From Oscillibacter valericigenes (GTDB taxonomy: Bacteria; Bacillota; Clostridia; Oscillospirales; Oscillospiraceae), in the NCBI RefSeq assembly GCF_016902445.1, contig NZ_JACSNX010000021.1:1-50622 (forward strand): a stretch of DNA of 50,622 nt, in the 5' to 3' direction. Numbering within the stretch: position 1 is the stretch's first letter; every line of letters starts with the position of its first letter. The notes below the pieces were generated by a model that had not been told where the DNA came from, made no database searches, and saw only the letters and a list, made by a program, of their open reading frames with translations. Shown piece after piece: positions 33,086 through 43,210 of the stretch. The position numbers and the translations under genes were made by a program.

Positions 33086-33097
33086 AAGGAGGTCTAC

Positions 33098-34393
33098 ATG
33101 AAAAAACATCTGCAGGACAGCCTGGTCATCGGCTTTGCTCTGTTCTCCATGTTTTTCGGTGCCGGAAATGTGATCTTCCCGCCCTATCTGGGGCTGGAGT
33201 CCGGGCCGGATTGGCTGCTGGGATTCTTCAGCTACTATGTGGCGGACATCGGCCTGGCCCTGCTGGCCATGTTTGCGATCCTCCGTCAGGGCAGCCCCGA
33301 CGGGATCACCGACCGGATCGGCAGGATCCCCTCCACTGCGCTGATGTGCGCCATCGTGCTTTGCATCGGCCCCATGCTGGCCATCCCCAGGACCGCGGCC
33401 ACCACCTATGAGACATCTCTGGCGCCGCTGGTATCCGGGTTCAGCCCGGTCCTCTTCTCCATCCTCTTCTTCCTGCTGATCCTGCTGCTGTGCGTGCGGG
33501 AAACGGCTGTGGTGGACATTGTGGGCAAGATCCTGACTCCCGCCCTGCTGATCGGCCTGCTGGTGCTGATCGCGGTGGGTGTGGCGGATCCCATCGGTCC
33601 GGTGGGCCGGGTCCCCCTGGTGGAGGATGTGGCTGCCACCGGCGTGGAAGCCGGCTATCAGACCATGGACGTCTTGGCCGCCATCGTGTTCGGCTATATC
33701 ATCCTGAAAAGCGCCCGGGAAAAAGGCCACACAGAGCCCCGGGCCCAGATCCGGGTGGTCTCCGGGGCCAGCCTGGTGGCCGGCACGGGTCTGCTGGTGG
33801 TGTACCTGGGGCTGACCTATCTGGGCGCCACCACGGCCCGGTTCTTTGACATCACCGTGGACCGCACCTACCTGGTGGTGGCCATCGTCCGGAATCTGCT
33901 GGGCGATGCGGGCATCATCCTCTTTGCGGTGGTCGTGGCCCTGGCCTGCATCACCACCGCCGTGGGTCTGGTCAGCGCCTGCGCCAACTATTTCTCCGAC
34001 CTCTCCCGCGGGCGGCTGTCCTATCAGCTGCTGGTCTGCATCATCTGTGTCTTCAGTGCCGTGGTGTCCAATTTCGGCCTCAACGAGATCATCGCCATCG
34101 CCTCCCCCATCCTCAGCGTGGTCTACCCTCCCACCCTGGTGCTGATCGTCCTGGCTCTGACCGGCCGCCGCATCCGCCGGGACTGGGTGTTCCGCCTGGC
34201 GGCCCTGGGCGCTCTGGCCGTGAGCCTGCTGGAGGTCATCCGCACTTACACCGGCGCGGAGCTGGCGTTTCTGGATCTGCTGCCCCTGTCCTCGCTGGGC
34301 TTCGGCTGGGTCCTGCCCGCTCTGGCCTGCGGCATTGCGGGGGCGCTGATCCCCGGCCGCTCGGACGCAGCAGGCGCTTCAGGCCGCGCCTGA
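33098..34393 (+). CDS. brnQ: BrnQ-type branched-chain amino acid/cation symporter
   Basis: A 431-residue transporter with about 12 membrane segments. The N-terminal GFALFSMFFGAGNVIFPPYLG is diagnostic of the LIVCS (BrnQ) family, which imports leucine, isoleucine and valine with Na+ or H+. AAGGAGGT sits 5 nt before the ATG. The much longer open frame upstream is a shadow of the lipoprotein gene. A small VOC gene follows 34 bases later in the same transcript. AzlCD, the exporter for the same amino acids, is encoded elsewhere in the window. Confidence 0.93.
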   Translation: MKKHLQDSLVIGFALFSMFFGAGNVIFPPYLGLESGPDWLLGFFSYYVADIGLALLAMFAILRQGSPDGITDRIGRIPSTALMCAIVLCIGPMLAIPRTAATTYETSLAPLVSGFSPVLFSILFFLLILLLCVRETAVVDIVGKILTPALLIGLLVLIAVGVADPIGPVGRVPLVEDVAATGVEAGYQTMDVLAAIVFGYIILKSAREKGHTEPRAQIRVVSGASLVAGTGLLVVYLGLTYLGATTARFFDITVDRTYLVVAIVRNLLGDAGIILFAVVVALACITTAVGLVSACANYFSDLSRGRLSYQLLVCIICVFSAVVSNFGLNEIIAIASPILSVVYPPTLVLIVLALTGRRIRRDWVFRLAALGALAVSLLEVIRTYTGAELAFLDLLPLSSLGFGWVLPALACGIAGALIPGRSDAAGASGRA

Positions 34394-34427
34394 CCGCGCG
34401 GCAACCCATTTTTCAGGAGGTATCGTT

Positions 34428-34823
34428 ATGCTGAAAGAACATTATCAGGGTCTTGGCCACATCGCCGTCTACACGGCGGACATGGACCGGAGCATCGCCT
34501 TTTATGAGAGGATCGGCGGCGCGCTGCATCTGCGGGCCCCCGCCTGCCCGCCGGAGCAGCAGAAAGAGCTGGCCCTGGTGGAATTCGGCGGCTTTCTGGT
34601 GGAGCTGATCGCCGCCCCGGTGCCCGCCGGCGAGGGCTGCATCCCCCACTTCGCCGTGTATGTGGATGACGTGGACCGGACTGCGGCGGAACTCCGTGCC
34701 GCCGGTGTCGAAACATTCCGCACCGATGCCAAGTGCGTCATGCCCAACACCTTCGGCGGGCTGGAGAACTGGTTCTTCACCGGCCCCTCCGGCGAGCAGA
34801 TCGAGCTGCTCAAAATGCTCTGA
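34428..34823 (+). CDS. VOC/glyoxalase-fold metalloprotein
   Basis: A 131-residue protein with two beta-alpha-beta-beta-beta units: LGHIAVYTADMDRSIAFYERIG with the first metal ligand His11, then LVEFGGFLVELI, then PHFAVYVDDVDRTAAELRAAG, and a final GEQIELL with a Glu ligand. This fits the vicinal oxygen chelate superfamily (lactoylglutathione lyase, methylmalonyl-CoA epimerase, dioxygenase relatives). The substrate is not predictable. It follows brnQ and is closed by a perfect palindromic terminator. Confidence 0.85.
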   Translation: MLKEHYQGLGHIAVYTADMDRSIAFYERIGGALHLRAPACPPEQQKELALVEFGGFLVELIAAPVPAGEGCIPHFAVYVDDVDRTAAELRAAGVETFRTDAKCVMPNTFGGLENWFFTGPSGEQIELLKML

Positions 34824-34835
34824 TGCCGTCATTTG

Positions 34836-34873
34836 AAAACGGACCGCGGAGCCATGGCTCCGCGGTCCGTTTT
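34836..34873. terminator. Perfect palindromic terminator after the VOC gene
   Basis: A 38-base perfect palindrome: AAAACGGACCGCGGAGCCA is followed immediately by its reverse complement. The T-run is only four bases, but the stem is very stable. Confidence 0.85.
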
Positions 34874-35008
34874 CCTCTGCGCTTCCGATCCGGCCCCATG
34901 CGGCAGCGGGGAGGAAGGCACCGCCCCCGGCAGATCCGCTGTAAGATTCACAGGCAGAACTTGTGTATATCAGTGAACGGATACCGCACAAAAGGGAGGG
35001 AATGTCAG

Positions 35009-35569
35009 ATGGATGACGCAGCGATCGTTCGGCTGTACTGGGATCGGAACGAGCAGGCCATCCCCGCCACGGCTGAAAAATACGGGAGCTACTGCACCGC
35101 CATCGCCAGAAACATCCTGGGCAGTCCGGAGGATGCCGAGGAATGTGTCAACGACGCCTATATGCTGGCGTGGAACGCCATGCCGCCCCACCGGCCGAGC
35201 ATCCTGTCCGCCTTTCTGGGAAAGCTCACAAGGAACGTATCCCTCAACCGGTACAAATACAACACCGCCGGCAAGCGGGGCGGCGGGACGGCCCCGGCCG
35301 TTCTGGACGAGCTCGCAGAGCTGGTGTCCGATGCCGACCCCGTGGAGCAGGAGATCGACCGCAGGGAGCTGCTGAAGGCCATCGATGGGTTCCTGGCGCA
35401 GCTCCCCGCCGAAAAGCGCGGCATGTTCGTCCGCCGATACTGGTACTTTGACAGCGTTTCCCAGATCGCATCCCGATTCGGGACAACAGAGAACCGGGTG
35501 TCCGTGACGCTGCACCGCCTGCGCTCAAAACTGCACGACCATCTTCTGAAAGGGGGCTTTGCGCTGTGA
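35009..35569 (+). CDS. ECF-like RNA polymerase sigma factor
   Basis: A 186-residue sigma-70-family factor. Region 2 spans about residues 5-80 (ATAEKYGSYCTAIARNILGSPEDAEECVNDAYMLAWNAMPP) and region 4 about 125-180 (LPAEKRGMFVRRYWYFDSVSQIASRFGTTENRVSVTLHRLRSKL). The short linker without region 3 fits the ECF group. AGGGAGGG sits before the ATG. The 3' end overlaps the start of a single-pass membrane protein gene by four bases, the usual arrangement of a sigma factor with its regulator. The target promoters and the signal are unknown. Confidence 0.9.
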   Translation: MDDAAIVRLYWDRNEQAIPATAEKYGSYCTAIARNILGSPEDAEECVNDAYMLAWNAMPPHRPSILSAFLGKLTRNVSLNRYKYNTAGKRGGGTAPAVLDELAELVSDADPVEQEIDRRELLKAIDGFLAQLPAEKRGMFVRRYWYFDSVSQIASRFGTTENRVSVTLHRLRSKLHDHLLKGGFAL

Positions 35570-36165
35570 GAAGAGAGACTTTCTGCGAGATCCTGGGCGA
35601 TCTCGACGCCCGCTATGTGCAGGAGGCCGGCGGCGCCCACGGTGCCGGGCGGTCCCGCCGTCTCAAATGGGGCGCCGCAGCGGCCTGTCTCTGCCTGCTG
35701 CTGGTGCTGCCGCTGACCGCATTTGCAGTCGATACGCTGCAATACAACGCAGCCGTGGAGTATCTGACGTCTCTTGGGATCCCGGCCGCGGATCTGCGTG
35801 GATACTCCCGCAGCGAGGTCAAGGAGGCCGCAAGGACCATCGACGCCGGAGAGCACACTCCGCTGACCGAATCGCTTCTGGACTGCTCTTCAGGCAGCGG
35901 CGGCACCGCTGCGGCGCCTGCACAGGTGACCTCTGACCAGGTCCGGGCCCTGACGCCCGCCATGACGCGGGAGGAGGTCCTCTCCCTTCTGGGGGACACA
36001 CAGGATCTCGGCTCCGGCATCTATGTGTATGTCTATGAGGTGGATCAGCAATATCTGCTGCGCATCCCCTTTGCCGGCGATGACGCACAGCTGGGTGTTA
36101 CGGGGGAGGACCTGCTGCGGGCGCTGACCCCCATCTCTGAAGATCCGGCCTCCGGGTGCGGATGA
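35566..36165 (+). CDS. Single-pass membrane partner of the sigma factor (anti-sigma candidate)
   Basis: A 199-residue protein with a short cytoplasmic N-terminus (about 1-33), one membrane helix (about 35-54) and an extracytoplasmic region of about 140 residues. The latter has a Ser/Gly/Ala-rich linker and a C-terminal domain (SDQVRALTPAMTREEVLSLLGDTQDLGSGIYVYVYEVD) that resembles the SmpA/OmlA-like BamE fold; that resemblance is only an impression. The GTG start overlaps the sigma stop (GTGA) and has AAAGGGGG upstream. No zinc-binding anti-sigma motif (HxxxCxxC) is visible, so the anti-sigma role is inferred from topology and coupling only. Confidence 0.7.
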   Translation: MRRETFCEILGDLDARYVQEAGGAHGAGRSRRLKWGAAAACLCLLLVLPLTAFAVDTLQYNAAVEYLTSLGIPAADLRGYSRSEVKEAARTIDAGEHTPLTESLLDCSSGSGGTAAAPAQVTSDQVRALTPAMTREEVLSLLGDTQDLGSGIYVYVYEVDQQYLLRIPFAGDDAQLGVTGEDLLRALTPISEDPASGCG

Positions 36166-36183
36166 CCTGTCTGCGCAGACAAA

Positions 36184-36214
36184 GGAGGGCAGTCGATCAG
36201 ATCGACTGCCCTCC
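36184..36214. terminator. Stable hairpin after the sigma operon
   Basis: GAGGGCAGTCGATC and GATCGACTGCCCTC form a 14-bp stem with a 1-nt loop between convergent genes. No T-run follows, so termination is plausible but not certain. Confidence 0.55.
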
Positions 36215-36268
36215 CGGCATTCACAAGCACCGGCGGACGGCTGCGCAGGGTCGCATTGTCCGGTCCGC

Positions 36269-37741
36269 TCAAAAGTCCGCCTGTCTCTGGGGCGCCGCCA
36301 GCCGCCGCTTCCAGATGGAGGGAGCGAACAGCAGCAGCATGGGGAAGATCTCCAGCCGCCCCACCAGCATGTCAAAGGACAGCAGCAGCTTGGAGAAGGG
36401 AGAAAAGCTGGAGAAGTTGCCCATGGGGCCCACGATCTCCAGGCCGGGCCCCACATTGTTGATGCAGGTGGCCACAGCAGTGAACACGGTCACCAGGTCC
36501 ATCTGCTCCAGAGAGACCAGCAGACAGGACAGCACGAAGATGGCCATATACACCGCCAGAAACAGATAGACGCCCCGGATGTTCCGCTCGCTGAGGGGCT
36601 TCCCCTCAAAGCGGATGGCCGGCACCGCATTGGGGTGGAGCATCCGCCGCATCTCCCCGACGGACGCCTTCTCCAGGATCACCACCCGGGCCACCTTGAG
36701 GCCGCCGGCCGTGGAGCCGGCACAGCCGCCGATGAACATCAGTGCCACCAGAATGGCCTTGGAGAAGGTGGGCCAGGTGTTGAAGTCTACCGTGGCATAG
36801 CCGGTGGTGGTCATGATGGAGGACACCTGGAAAAACGCGTGGCGCAGGCTGGTGCCCACAGAGTCGTAAAGCTCGACGATATCCACCGTGATGGCCCCCA
36901 CCGCCACCGCCGCAATGATGAAGTAGGCCCACAGCTCCTCAGACCGGAACACGTCCCGGAACCGCTTCACCAGCAGGAAGTAGTACATATTGAAGTTGAC
37001 GCCGAAGAGCATCATGAAGATGCCGATGACGATGTCGAAATAGGGGTTGTTATAGGCGCCCACGCTGAGGTTGCGGCAGCTGAAGCCGCCGGTGCCCGCG
37101 CTGCCGAAGGAGTGGATGCAGGCATCATACAGCGGCATCCCTCCGGCCGCCAGCAGGACGATCTCGATGATGGTCATCACCAGATAGATCCCATAGAGGA
37201 TCTTGGCGGTGTCGCTCATGCGGCTCACCAGCTTGCCCGGGGCAGGGCCGGGCATCTCGGCCCGCAGCATGTGCATGCCGTGTCCATCCCCGCCCATCGG
37301 CAGGATGGCCATCACGAACACCAGCACGCCCATGCCGCCCACCCAGTGGGTGAAGCTGCGCCAGAACAGGCCGCCGCGGGTCAGGGGCTCCACCTCCGTG
37401 AGGATGGTGGCTCCGGTGGTGGTAAAGCCGGAGACGGTCTCAAAAATGCAGTCCACGAATCGGGGGATATCCCCGGAGATATAGAAGGGCAGTCCTCCGA
37501 AGATGGACATGAAGATCCACGCCAGGGCCACCACCGCCAGGCCGTCTCTGGCATACAGCGCCGAATGCGCGGGCTTCCGAAAGCTCAGCAGACCCCCGAT
37601 GACCGCCAGCAGCGCCATGGGGATCAGAAAGGGGACCGGAGACTCCCCGTATCCGAGGCCCACCGCCATGGGCAGCAGGAGCAGCGCCGCTTCCACCAGG
37701 AGGATCCGGCCGATGACAAATCCAATGATTCGATAATTCAC
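36269..37741 (-). CDS. trkH: TrkH-type potassium uptake membrane subunit
   Basis: A 490-residue transporter of the TrkH/KtrB superfamily. Filter loops are seen at FETVSGFTTTGATI, HSFGSAGTGGFS, SSIMTTTGYATVD and TCINNVGPGLE. The extra N-terminal helices (MNYRIIGFVIGRILLVEAALLLLP) and the length place it with TrkH rather than KtrB. It follows trkA by 15 bases. This is a second K+ uptake system next to KtrAB at 13.9-15.9 kb. Confidence 0.93.
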   Translation of the reverse strand: MNYRIIGFVIGRILLVEAALLLLPMAVGLGYGESPVPFLIPMALLAVIGGLLSFRKPAHSALYARDGLAVVALAWIFMSIFGGLPFYISGDIPRFVDCIFETVSGFTTTGATILTEVEPLTRGGLFWRSFTHWVGGMGVLVFVMAILPMGGDGHGMHMLRAEMPGPAPGKLVSRMSDTAKILYGIYLVMTIIEIVLLAAGGMPLYDACIHSFGSAGTGGFSCRNLSVGAYNNPYFDIVIGIFMMLFGVNFNMYYFLLVKRFRDVFRSEELWAYFIIAAVAVGAITVDIVELYDSVGTSLRHAFFQVSSIMTTTGYATVDFNTWPTFSKAILVALMFIGGCAGSTAGGLKVARVVILEKASVGEMRRMLHPNAVPAIRFEGKPLSERNIRGVYLFLAVYMAIFVLSCLLVSLEQMDLVTVFTAVATCINNVGPGLEIVGPMGNFSSFSPFSKLLLSFDMLVGRLEIFPMLLLFAPSIWKRRLAAPQRQADF

Positions 37742-37756
37742 AGAAGATACCTGCCT

Positions 37757-39124
37757 TTACTCCTCGAGAATGTCCCGGAGGTCATCCAGCTGCGTGTCTG
37801 TGGTCACCACGATGACGTCGTCATGCGGATGCAGCATGTCATCGCCCGCGGGGATGACGATCTGCCCATTCTGCCGCACGATGCCCGCCAGCAGCAGCCC
37901 CCGCTTCAGGTTCAGATCCTTCAGCGGCACATTGACAAAGGGGATGTCCGGCGTCACGCTGAACTCCAGCGCCTCCACCTTCTCGTCCACGATGCGGTGC
38001 AGTGTCTTGACCTTGGAGGCAGATGCATTCTTCATGGCCCGGATGTACTGCAGGATCAGCTCGGTGGTCACCGCGCCGGTGGACACCACGCTGTCGATCA
38101 TGCTCTCGTTGGAGACCAGGTCCAGCAGGGACTTGCGGTTGATCTTCGCCACCACCTTGCAGCAGTCGCCGGACTGCTTGGCGGCGCTGAGCGCCATCAG
38201 GATATTGGCCTCATCCAGGCCGGTGATGGCCACAAAGGCGTCCGTCTGGCCGATGCCCTCCTCGCTGAGCAGCTCGCTGTCCGTGCCGTCTCCCACGATC
38301 ACCAGCGCCTTCGGCAGCTTTTCGCTCATGGTCTCGCACCGCTGCTCGTTCTGGTCGATGATCTTGACGGACATGCCCATGTCCAGCAGCTCGGACGCCA
38401 GATAGTAACACATCTTGCTGGCGCCCACGATCATTGCGGAGGACGCCCTGGCCCGGAACACGCCCAGGTTTCGGAAGAACTTCTCCAGCTCCCGGGGCGC
38501 GGCGGTCAGGTAGATCTTGTCCCCCGCCCGCAGGGTGAAGTCGCCGGAGGGGATGATGGTCTCCCCCTGCCGGGCCACGGCGCAGATCAGCACCCGCACC
38601 TTGATGCTCCGGTACAGCTCCGACAGCCGGATCCCATCCAGCGCCGTGTGCTCCGCCACCCGGTACTCCACCAGCTCCAGGCGGCCCTTGGAGAAGGACT
38701 CCAGCTTCATGGCGGCCGGGAAGCGCAGCACCCGGGCGATCTCCCGGGCGGTGGCCGCCTCCGGATTGATGGCCATGGACAGCCCCAGCTCGCTGCGCAT
38801 GAACCGCAGCTGCCGGCTGTACTCCGGATTCCGGATCCGGGCGATGGTGTGCTGCACGCCCAGCTTCTTGGCCACCAGGCAGGTGAGGATGTTGATCTCA
38901 TCGCTGGAGGTGGTCGCGATCAGCAGCTCCGTGTGCTCCACGTCCGCTTCCTTCTGCACGTCATAGCTGGCGCCGTTTCCGCAGACTCCCATCACGTCAT
39001 AGATGTTGATGATATTTTCAACCAGGTGTGGGTTCTGGTCGATGACGGTGACCTTGTTGTCCACGGACAAATGCCGCGTCAATGCCACGCCCACCTTTCC
39101 CGCGCCCACGATCACGATCTTCAT
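37757..39124 (-). CDS. trkA: TrkA potassium uptake regulatory protein (two RCK repeats)
   Basis: A 455-residue cytosolic protein with two tandem RCK_N-RCK_C units. The first Rossmann motif is intact, MKIVIVGAGKVGVALTRHL, with acidic VIDQNPHL. The second, at about residue 230, is degenerate (MIVGASKMCYYLASELL lacks the GxGxxG spacing), as in many TrkA proteins. The start has AGGAGAAAGGA upstream. It senses NAD(H) or other nucleotides and gates TrkH. The gene comes first, trkH second, from one promoter. Confidence 0.93.
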   Translation of the reverse strand: MKIVIVGAGKVGVALTRHLSVDNKVTVIDQNPHLVENIINIYDVMGVCGNGASYDVQKEADVEHTELLIATTSSDEINILTCLVAKKLGVQHTIARIRNPEYSRQLRFMRSELGLSMAINPEAATAREIARVLRFPAAMKLESFSKGRLELVEYRVAEHTALDGIRLSELYRSIKVRVLICAVARQGETIIPSGDFTLRAGDKIYLTAAPRELEKFFRNLGVFRARASSAMIVGASKMCYYLASELLDMGMSVKIIDQNEQRCETMSEKLPKALVIVGDGTDSELLSEEGIGQTDAFVAITGLDEANILMALSAAKQSGDCCKVVAKINRKSLLDLVSNESMIDSVVSTGAVTTELILQYIRAMKNASASKVKTLHRIVDEKVEALEFSVTPDIPFVNVPLKDLNLKRGLLLAGIVRQNGQIVIPAGDDMLHPHDDVIVVTTDTQLDDLRDILEE

Positions 39125-39178
39125 AATGTTCGTCCTTTCTCCTGCAGAGAAATCCCGATCTCTGCACAATCCCAACAC

Positions 39179-39206
39179 ATTATAACGGATATGCCGGCAA
39201 ATGCAA
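39179..39206 (-). promoter_or_regulatory. Promoter of trkAH
   Basis: On the minus strand TTGCAT (39206-39201) and a perfect TATAAT (39184-39179) are 16 bases apart. The leader holds an inverted repeat, GCAGAGA-N8-TCTCTGC (39144-39165), just before the ribosome binding site. Confidence 0.78.
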
Positions 39207-39326
39207 TATCCTTTTTCGTCAATTTTTTGAGAGTCTGTCCGCCGGGCGCTGTCACTTCTCTAAATAATGTAAGATGTGCCTGCGGCTGTTTTCTCCCGGC
39301 GCCTCCAGACTCTCCCAAAATTTTAC

Positions 39327-39355
39327 TTGACAAACCGGCGCAAACCGCATAAAAT
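39327..39355 (+). promoter_or_regulatory. Promoter of the fatty acid synthesis operon
   Basis: TTGACA (39327-39332) and TAAAAT (39350-39355) have the ideal 17-base spacer. The start site is expected near 39362, just ahead of an AT-rich palindrome. Confidence 0.88.
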
Positions 39356-39366
39356 CAACCTGAAAT

Positions 39367-39394
39367 ATTTTAGTTAAATAATTTTAATTAAAAT
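39367..39394. promoter_or_regulatory. AT-rich palindromic operator, probable FabT-like site
   Basis: A perfect 14-base palindrome ATTTTAATTAAAAT (39381-39394) is preceded by the related ATTTTAGTTAAAT (39367-39379), 14 bases apart. Both lie directly downstream of the expected start site. The stretch contrasts with the GC-rich surroundings. The MarR/FabT-like gene at the operon's end is the natural candidate to bind it; this link is inference. Confidence 0.6.
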
Positions 39395-39428
39395 AATTTC
39401 ATCATTTTTCGACATAAGGAGTACCAAT

Positions 39429-39659
39429 ATGGAATTCGAGCAAGTACGTGATATCATCGTGGAGACTCTGGGCTGCGACGCGGAGCAGGTCACAATGGAC
39501 GCCTCCCTGGCTGACGATCTGGGTGCTGATTCCCTGGCTTCCGTGGAGCTGGTGATGGCTCTGGAAGAGGCCACCGGCATCTCCATTGAGGACAGCGCGC
39601 TGGCGGAGATGAAGACCGTCGGCGATGTCATGAATTACCTGAACGCCCACAAGCAGTGA
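39429..39659 (+). CDS. acpP: Acyl carrier protein
   Basis: A 76-residue acidic four-helix protein. The phosphopantetheine attachment serine is in GADSLASVEL (the DSL motif, Ser35). It carries acyl chains between all enzymes encoded downstream. It is the first gene of the operon and has AAGGAG before its ATG. Having acpP first, before the acetyl-CoA carboxylase genes, would favour its high expression. Confidence 0.96.
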   Translation: MEFEQVRDIIVETLGCDAEQVTMDASLADDLGADSLASVELVMALEEATGISIEDSALAEMKTVGDVMNYLNAHKQ

Positions 39660-39724
39660 TCCCTGCCCGCCGGCGGGCTCATGCCCTCCGGCGGGTTCAC
39701 TTTCTGTAGAGAAAGGAATGCGCT

Positions 39725-40143
39725 ATGACCAACCAAGAGATTTTTGATCTTGTCGCCTGCTTCGACCGCAGCACCGCCCAGACGATGAAGCTGTCCACGC
39801 AGGAGTTTACTATAGAACTGACCCGGGGCGGCGCGGCCGCTCCCCAGGCCGCGGCACCTGCCGCCGCGCCCGCCGCGGCTCCCGTCGCGCCCAGCGTGCC
39901 CGTGGCCGCCGGCCCCTCCATCGACGCACCTCTGGTGGGCACGTTTTACACCTCTCCCGCTCCTGACCAGGCCCCCTTCGTCCTGCCCGGCGACCGGGTG
40001 TCCAAGGGCCAGACCGTCTGCCTGATCGAGGCCATGAAGATGATGAGCGAGGTCCCCGCCCCCTGTGACTGCGTCATCGAGAGCGTGTGCAAGAGCAACG
40101 GCGAGCTGGTGGCTTTCGGCGAGCCGCTGTTCCGTTATAAGCC

Positions 40144-40150
<7 letters not shown>
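39725..40150 (+). CDS. accB: Biotin carboxyl carrier protein of acetyl-CoA carboxylase
   Basis: A 141-residue protein with an N-terminal region, an Ala/Pro-rich hinge (about residues 36-65) and the C-terminal biotinyl domain. The biotin-accepting lysine is Lys105 in IEAMKMMSEV. The flexible hinge lets biotin swing between AccC and AccDA. Its last codons overlap the accC start by seven bases. Confidence 0.96.
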
Positions 40151-41531
<1,381 letters not shown>

Positions 41532-41535
<4 letters not shown>

Positions 41536-42395
41536 GCGGAATGAACGGCGTCTTTGCCAAGCGCCGGGCGCGCCTTTTGGCCATGAAGGCCATCCGGGAC
41601 AACCACATCCCCGGCGACAAGGCCATCACCTGTCCCAAGTGCGGGCAGGACAGCGACCGCAAGTCGGTGGCCCAGAACCTGTCGGTCTGCCCCAAATGCG
41701 GCTACCACTTCCCCATCGGCGCCTACTACCGGCTCAGCACGATCCTGGACCCCGGCTCCTTCCGGGAGCTGTTTGAAAAGCTCTCCCCCGCCGACCCCCT
41801 CTCCTTCCCCGGCTATCGGGAAAAGGTGCAGGCCGCCCAGCGCAAGACCGGCCTCACGGAGGCCGCCGTCACTGCCACCGGCACCATCGGCGGCCACAAA
41901 TGTGTGGTGGGGGTGCTGGACAGCCGCTTCTTCATGGGCTCCATGAGCTCTGCGGTGGGAGAGAAGATCACCCTGGCCATCGAATACGCCGCCAAGAACC
42001 GCCTGCCCCTGATCCTCTTTGCCGCCAGCGGCGGCGCCCGGATGCAGGAGGGCATCCTCTCCCTGATGCAGATGGCCAAGACCAGCGCGGCGCTGGCCCG
42101 CTTCTCGGAAAAGGGCCTGCTGTATATCTCGGTCCTGACAGACCCCACCACCGGCGGGGTCACGGCCAGCTTTGCCTCCCTGGGGGACATCATTCTGGCG
42201 GAGCCCGGTGCCCTGATCGGCTTTGCCGGTCCCCGGGTCATCCAGCAGACCATCGGCCAGACCCTGCCGGAGGGCTTCCAGCGGGCGGAGTTCCAGGAAG
42301 AACACGGCTTTGTGGACGCGGTGGTGCCCCGGCTGCAGATGCGGGACACCCTGGCCCAGCTGCTGCGGCTCCATGAGAAAGGGGGACGCACATGA
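41532..42395 (+). CDS. accD: Acetyl-CoA carboxylase carboxyltransferase subunit beta
   Basis: A 287-residue subunit with the N-terminal zinc ribbon (Cys34, Cys37, Cys53, Cys56) and the crotonase-like core ([42 protein letters not shown]). With AccA it transfers CO2 from biotin to acetyl-CoA to give malonyl-CoA. The start overlaps the accC stop (ATGA) and the end overlaps accA in the same way. Confidence 0.96.
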
Positions 42396-43210
42396 GCGAA
42401 TCTCTGACCGCCGCGGCGCGGGTGGCCATTGCCCGCCACCCCCAGCGGCCCAATATCACAGACTATATCGAGGCGCTGTTCACCGACTTCTTTGAGCAGA
42501 AGGGCGACCGCCTCTGCGGCGAGGACGCCGCGATCCTGGGCGGCGTGGCCCTGTACCACGGCCGGCCCGTCACCGTCATCGGCACCCGGAAGGGCAAGAC
42601 GCTGGAGGAGAACCTCAAGTGCAACTTCGGCATGCCCAACCCGGAGGGATACCGCAAGGCCCTGCGGCTGATGCGGCAGGCGGAGAAGTTCCGCCGCCCC
42701 ATCCTGACATTCATCGACACCTCCGGCGCCTATCCCGGCCTGGAGGCGGAGGCCCGGGGCCAGGGCGAGGCCATCGCCCGGAACCTGATGGAAATGAGCC
42801 GCCTGACGGTCCCCGTCATCGCCCTCATCACCGGCGAGGGCAACAGCGGCGGCGCCCTGGCGCTGGGCGTTGCCAACCGGGTGCTGATGCTGGAGAACTC
42901 CGTGTACGCCATCCTCTCGTCGGAGGGGTTCGCCTCCATTTTGTGGAAGGACTCCCAGCGGCACGAGGAGGCCTGCGAGCTGATGAAGCTGACGGCCACG
43001 GATCTGCTGGCGCTGGGCGTCATCGACGACATCATCCCTGAGCCGGAGGGCGGCGCCCATCTGTCCCCCGCCGCCCACATGCGGCAGGTGGACCGGTACC
43101 TCAGCCGCCATCTGTCCGAGCTGGCAAAGGAGTCCGGGGCATCCCTGGCTGCCGGCCGGTATCAGAAATTCAGGCGCATGGGCACAGCATCCCAGAAGGA
43201 GGAAGCATGA
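42392..43210 (+). CDS. accA: Acetyl-CoA carboxylase carboxyltransferase subunit alpha
   Basis: A 272-residue partner of AccD with the crotonase-like fold: [48 protein letters not shown] and the oxyanion-hole region [12 protein letters not shown]. It is a little shorter than the E. coli protein, lacking some N-terminal residues, as in many Firmicutes. It is coupled to accD and fabH by four-base overlaps. Confidence 0.96.
   Translation: MSESLTAAARVAIARHPQRPNITDYIEALFTDFFEQKGDRLCGEDAAILGGVALYHGRPVTVIGTRKGKTLEENLKCNFGMPNPEGYRKALRLMRQAEKFRRPILTFIDTSGAYPGLEAEARGQGEAIARNLMEMSRLTVPVIALITGEGNSGGALALGVANRVLMLENSVYAILSSEGFASILWKDSQRHEEACELMKLTATDLLALGVIDDIIPEPEGGAHLSPAAHMRQVDRYLSRHLSELAKESGASLAAGRYQKFRRMGTASQKEEA

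Noticed and set aside
36635..39352. Plus-strand open frame of 905 codons opposite trkH/trkA
   Set aside because: Antisense to clear potassium transport genes; no domain and biased composition.
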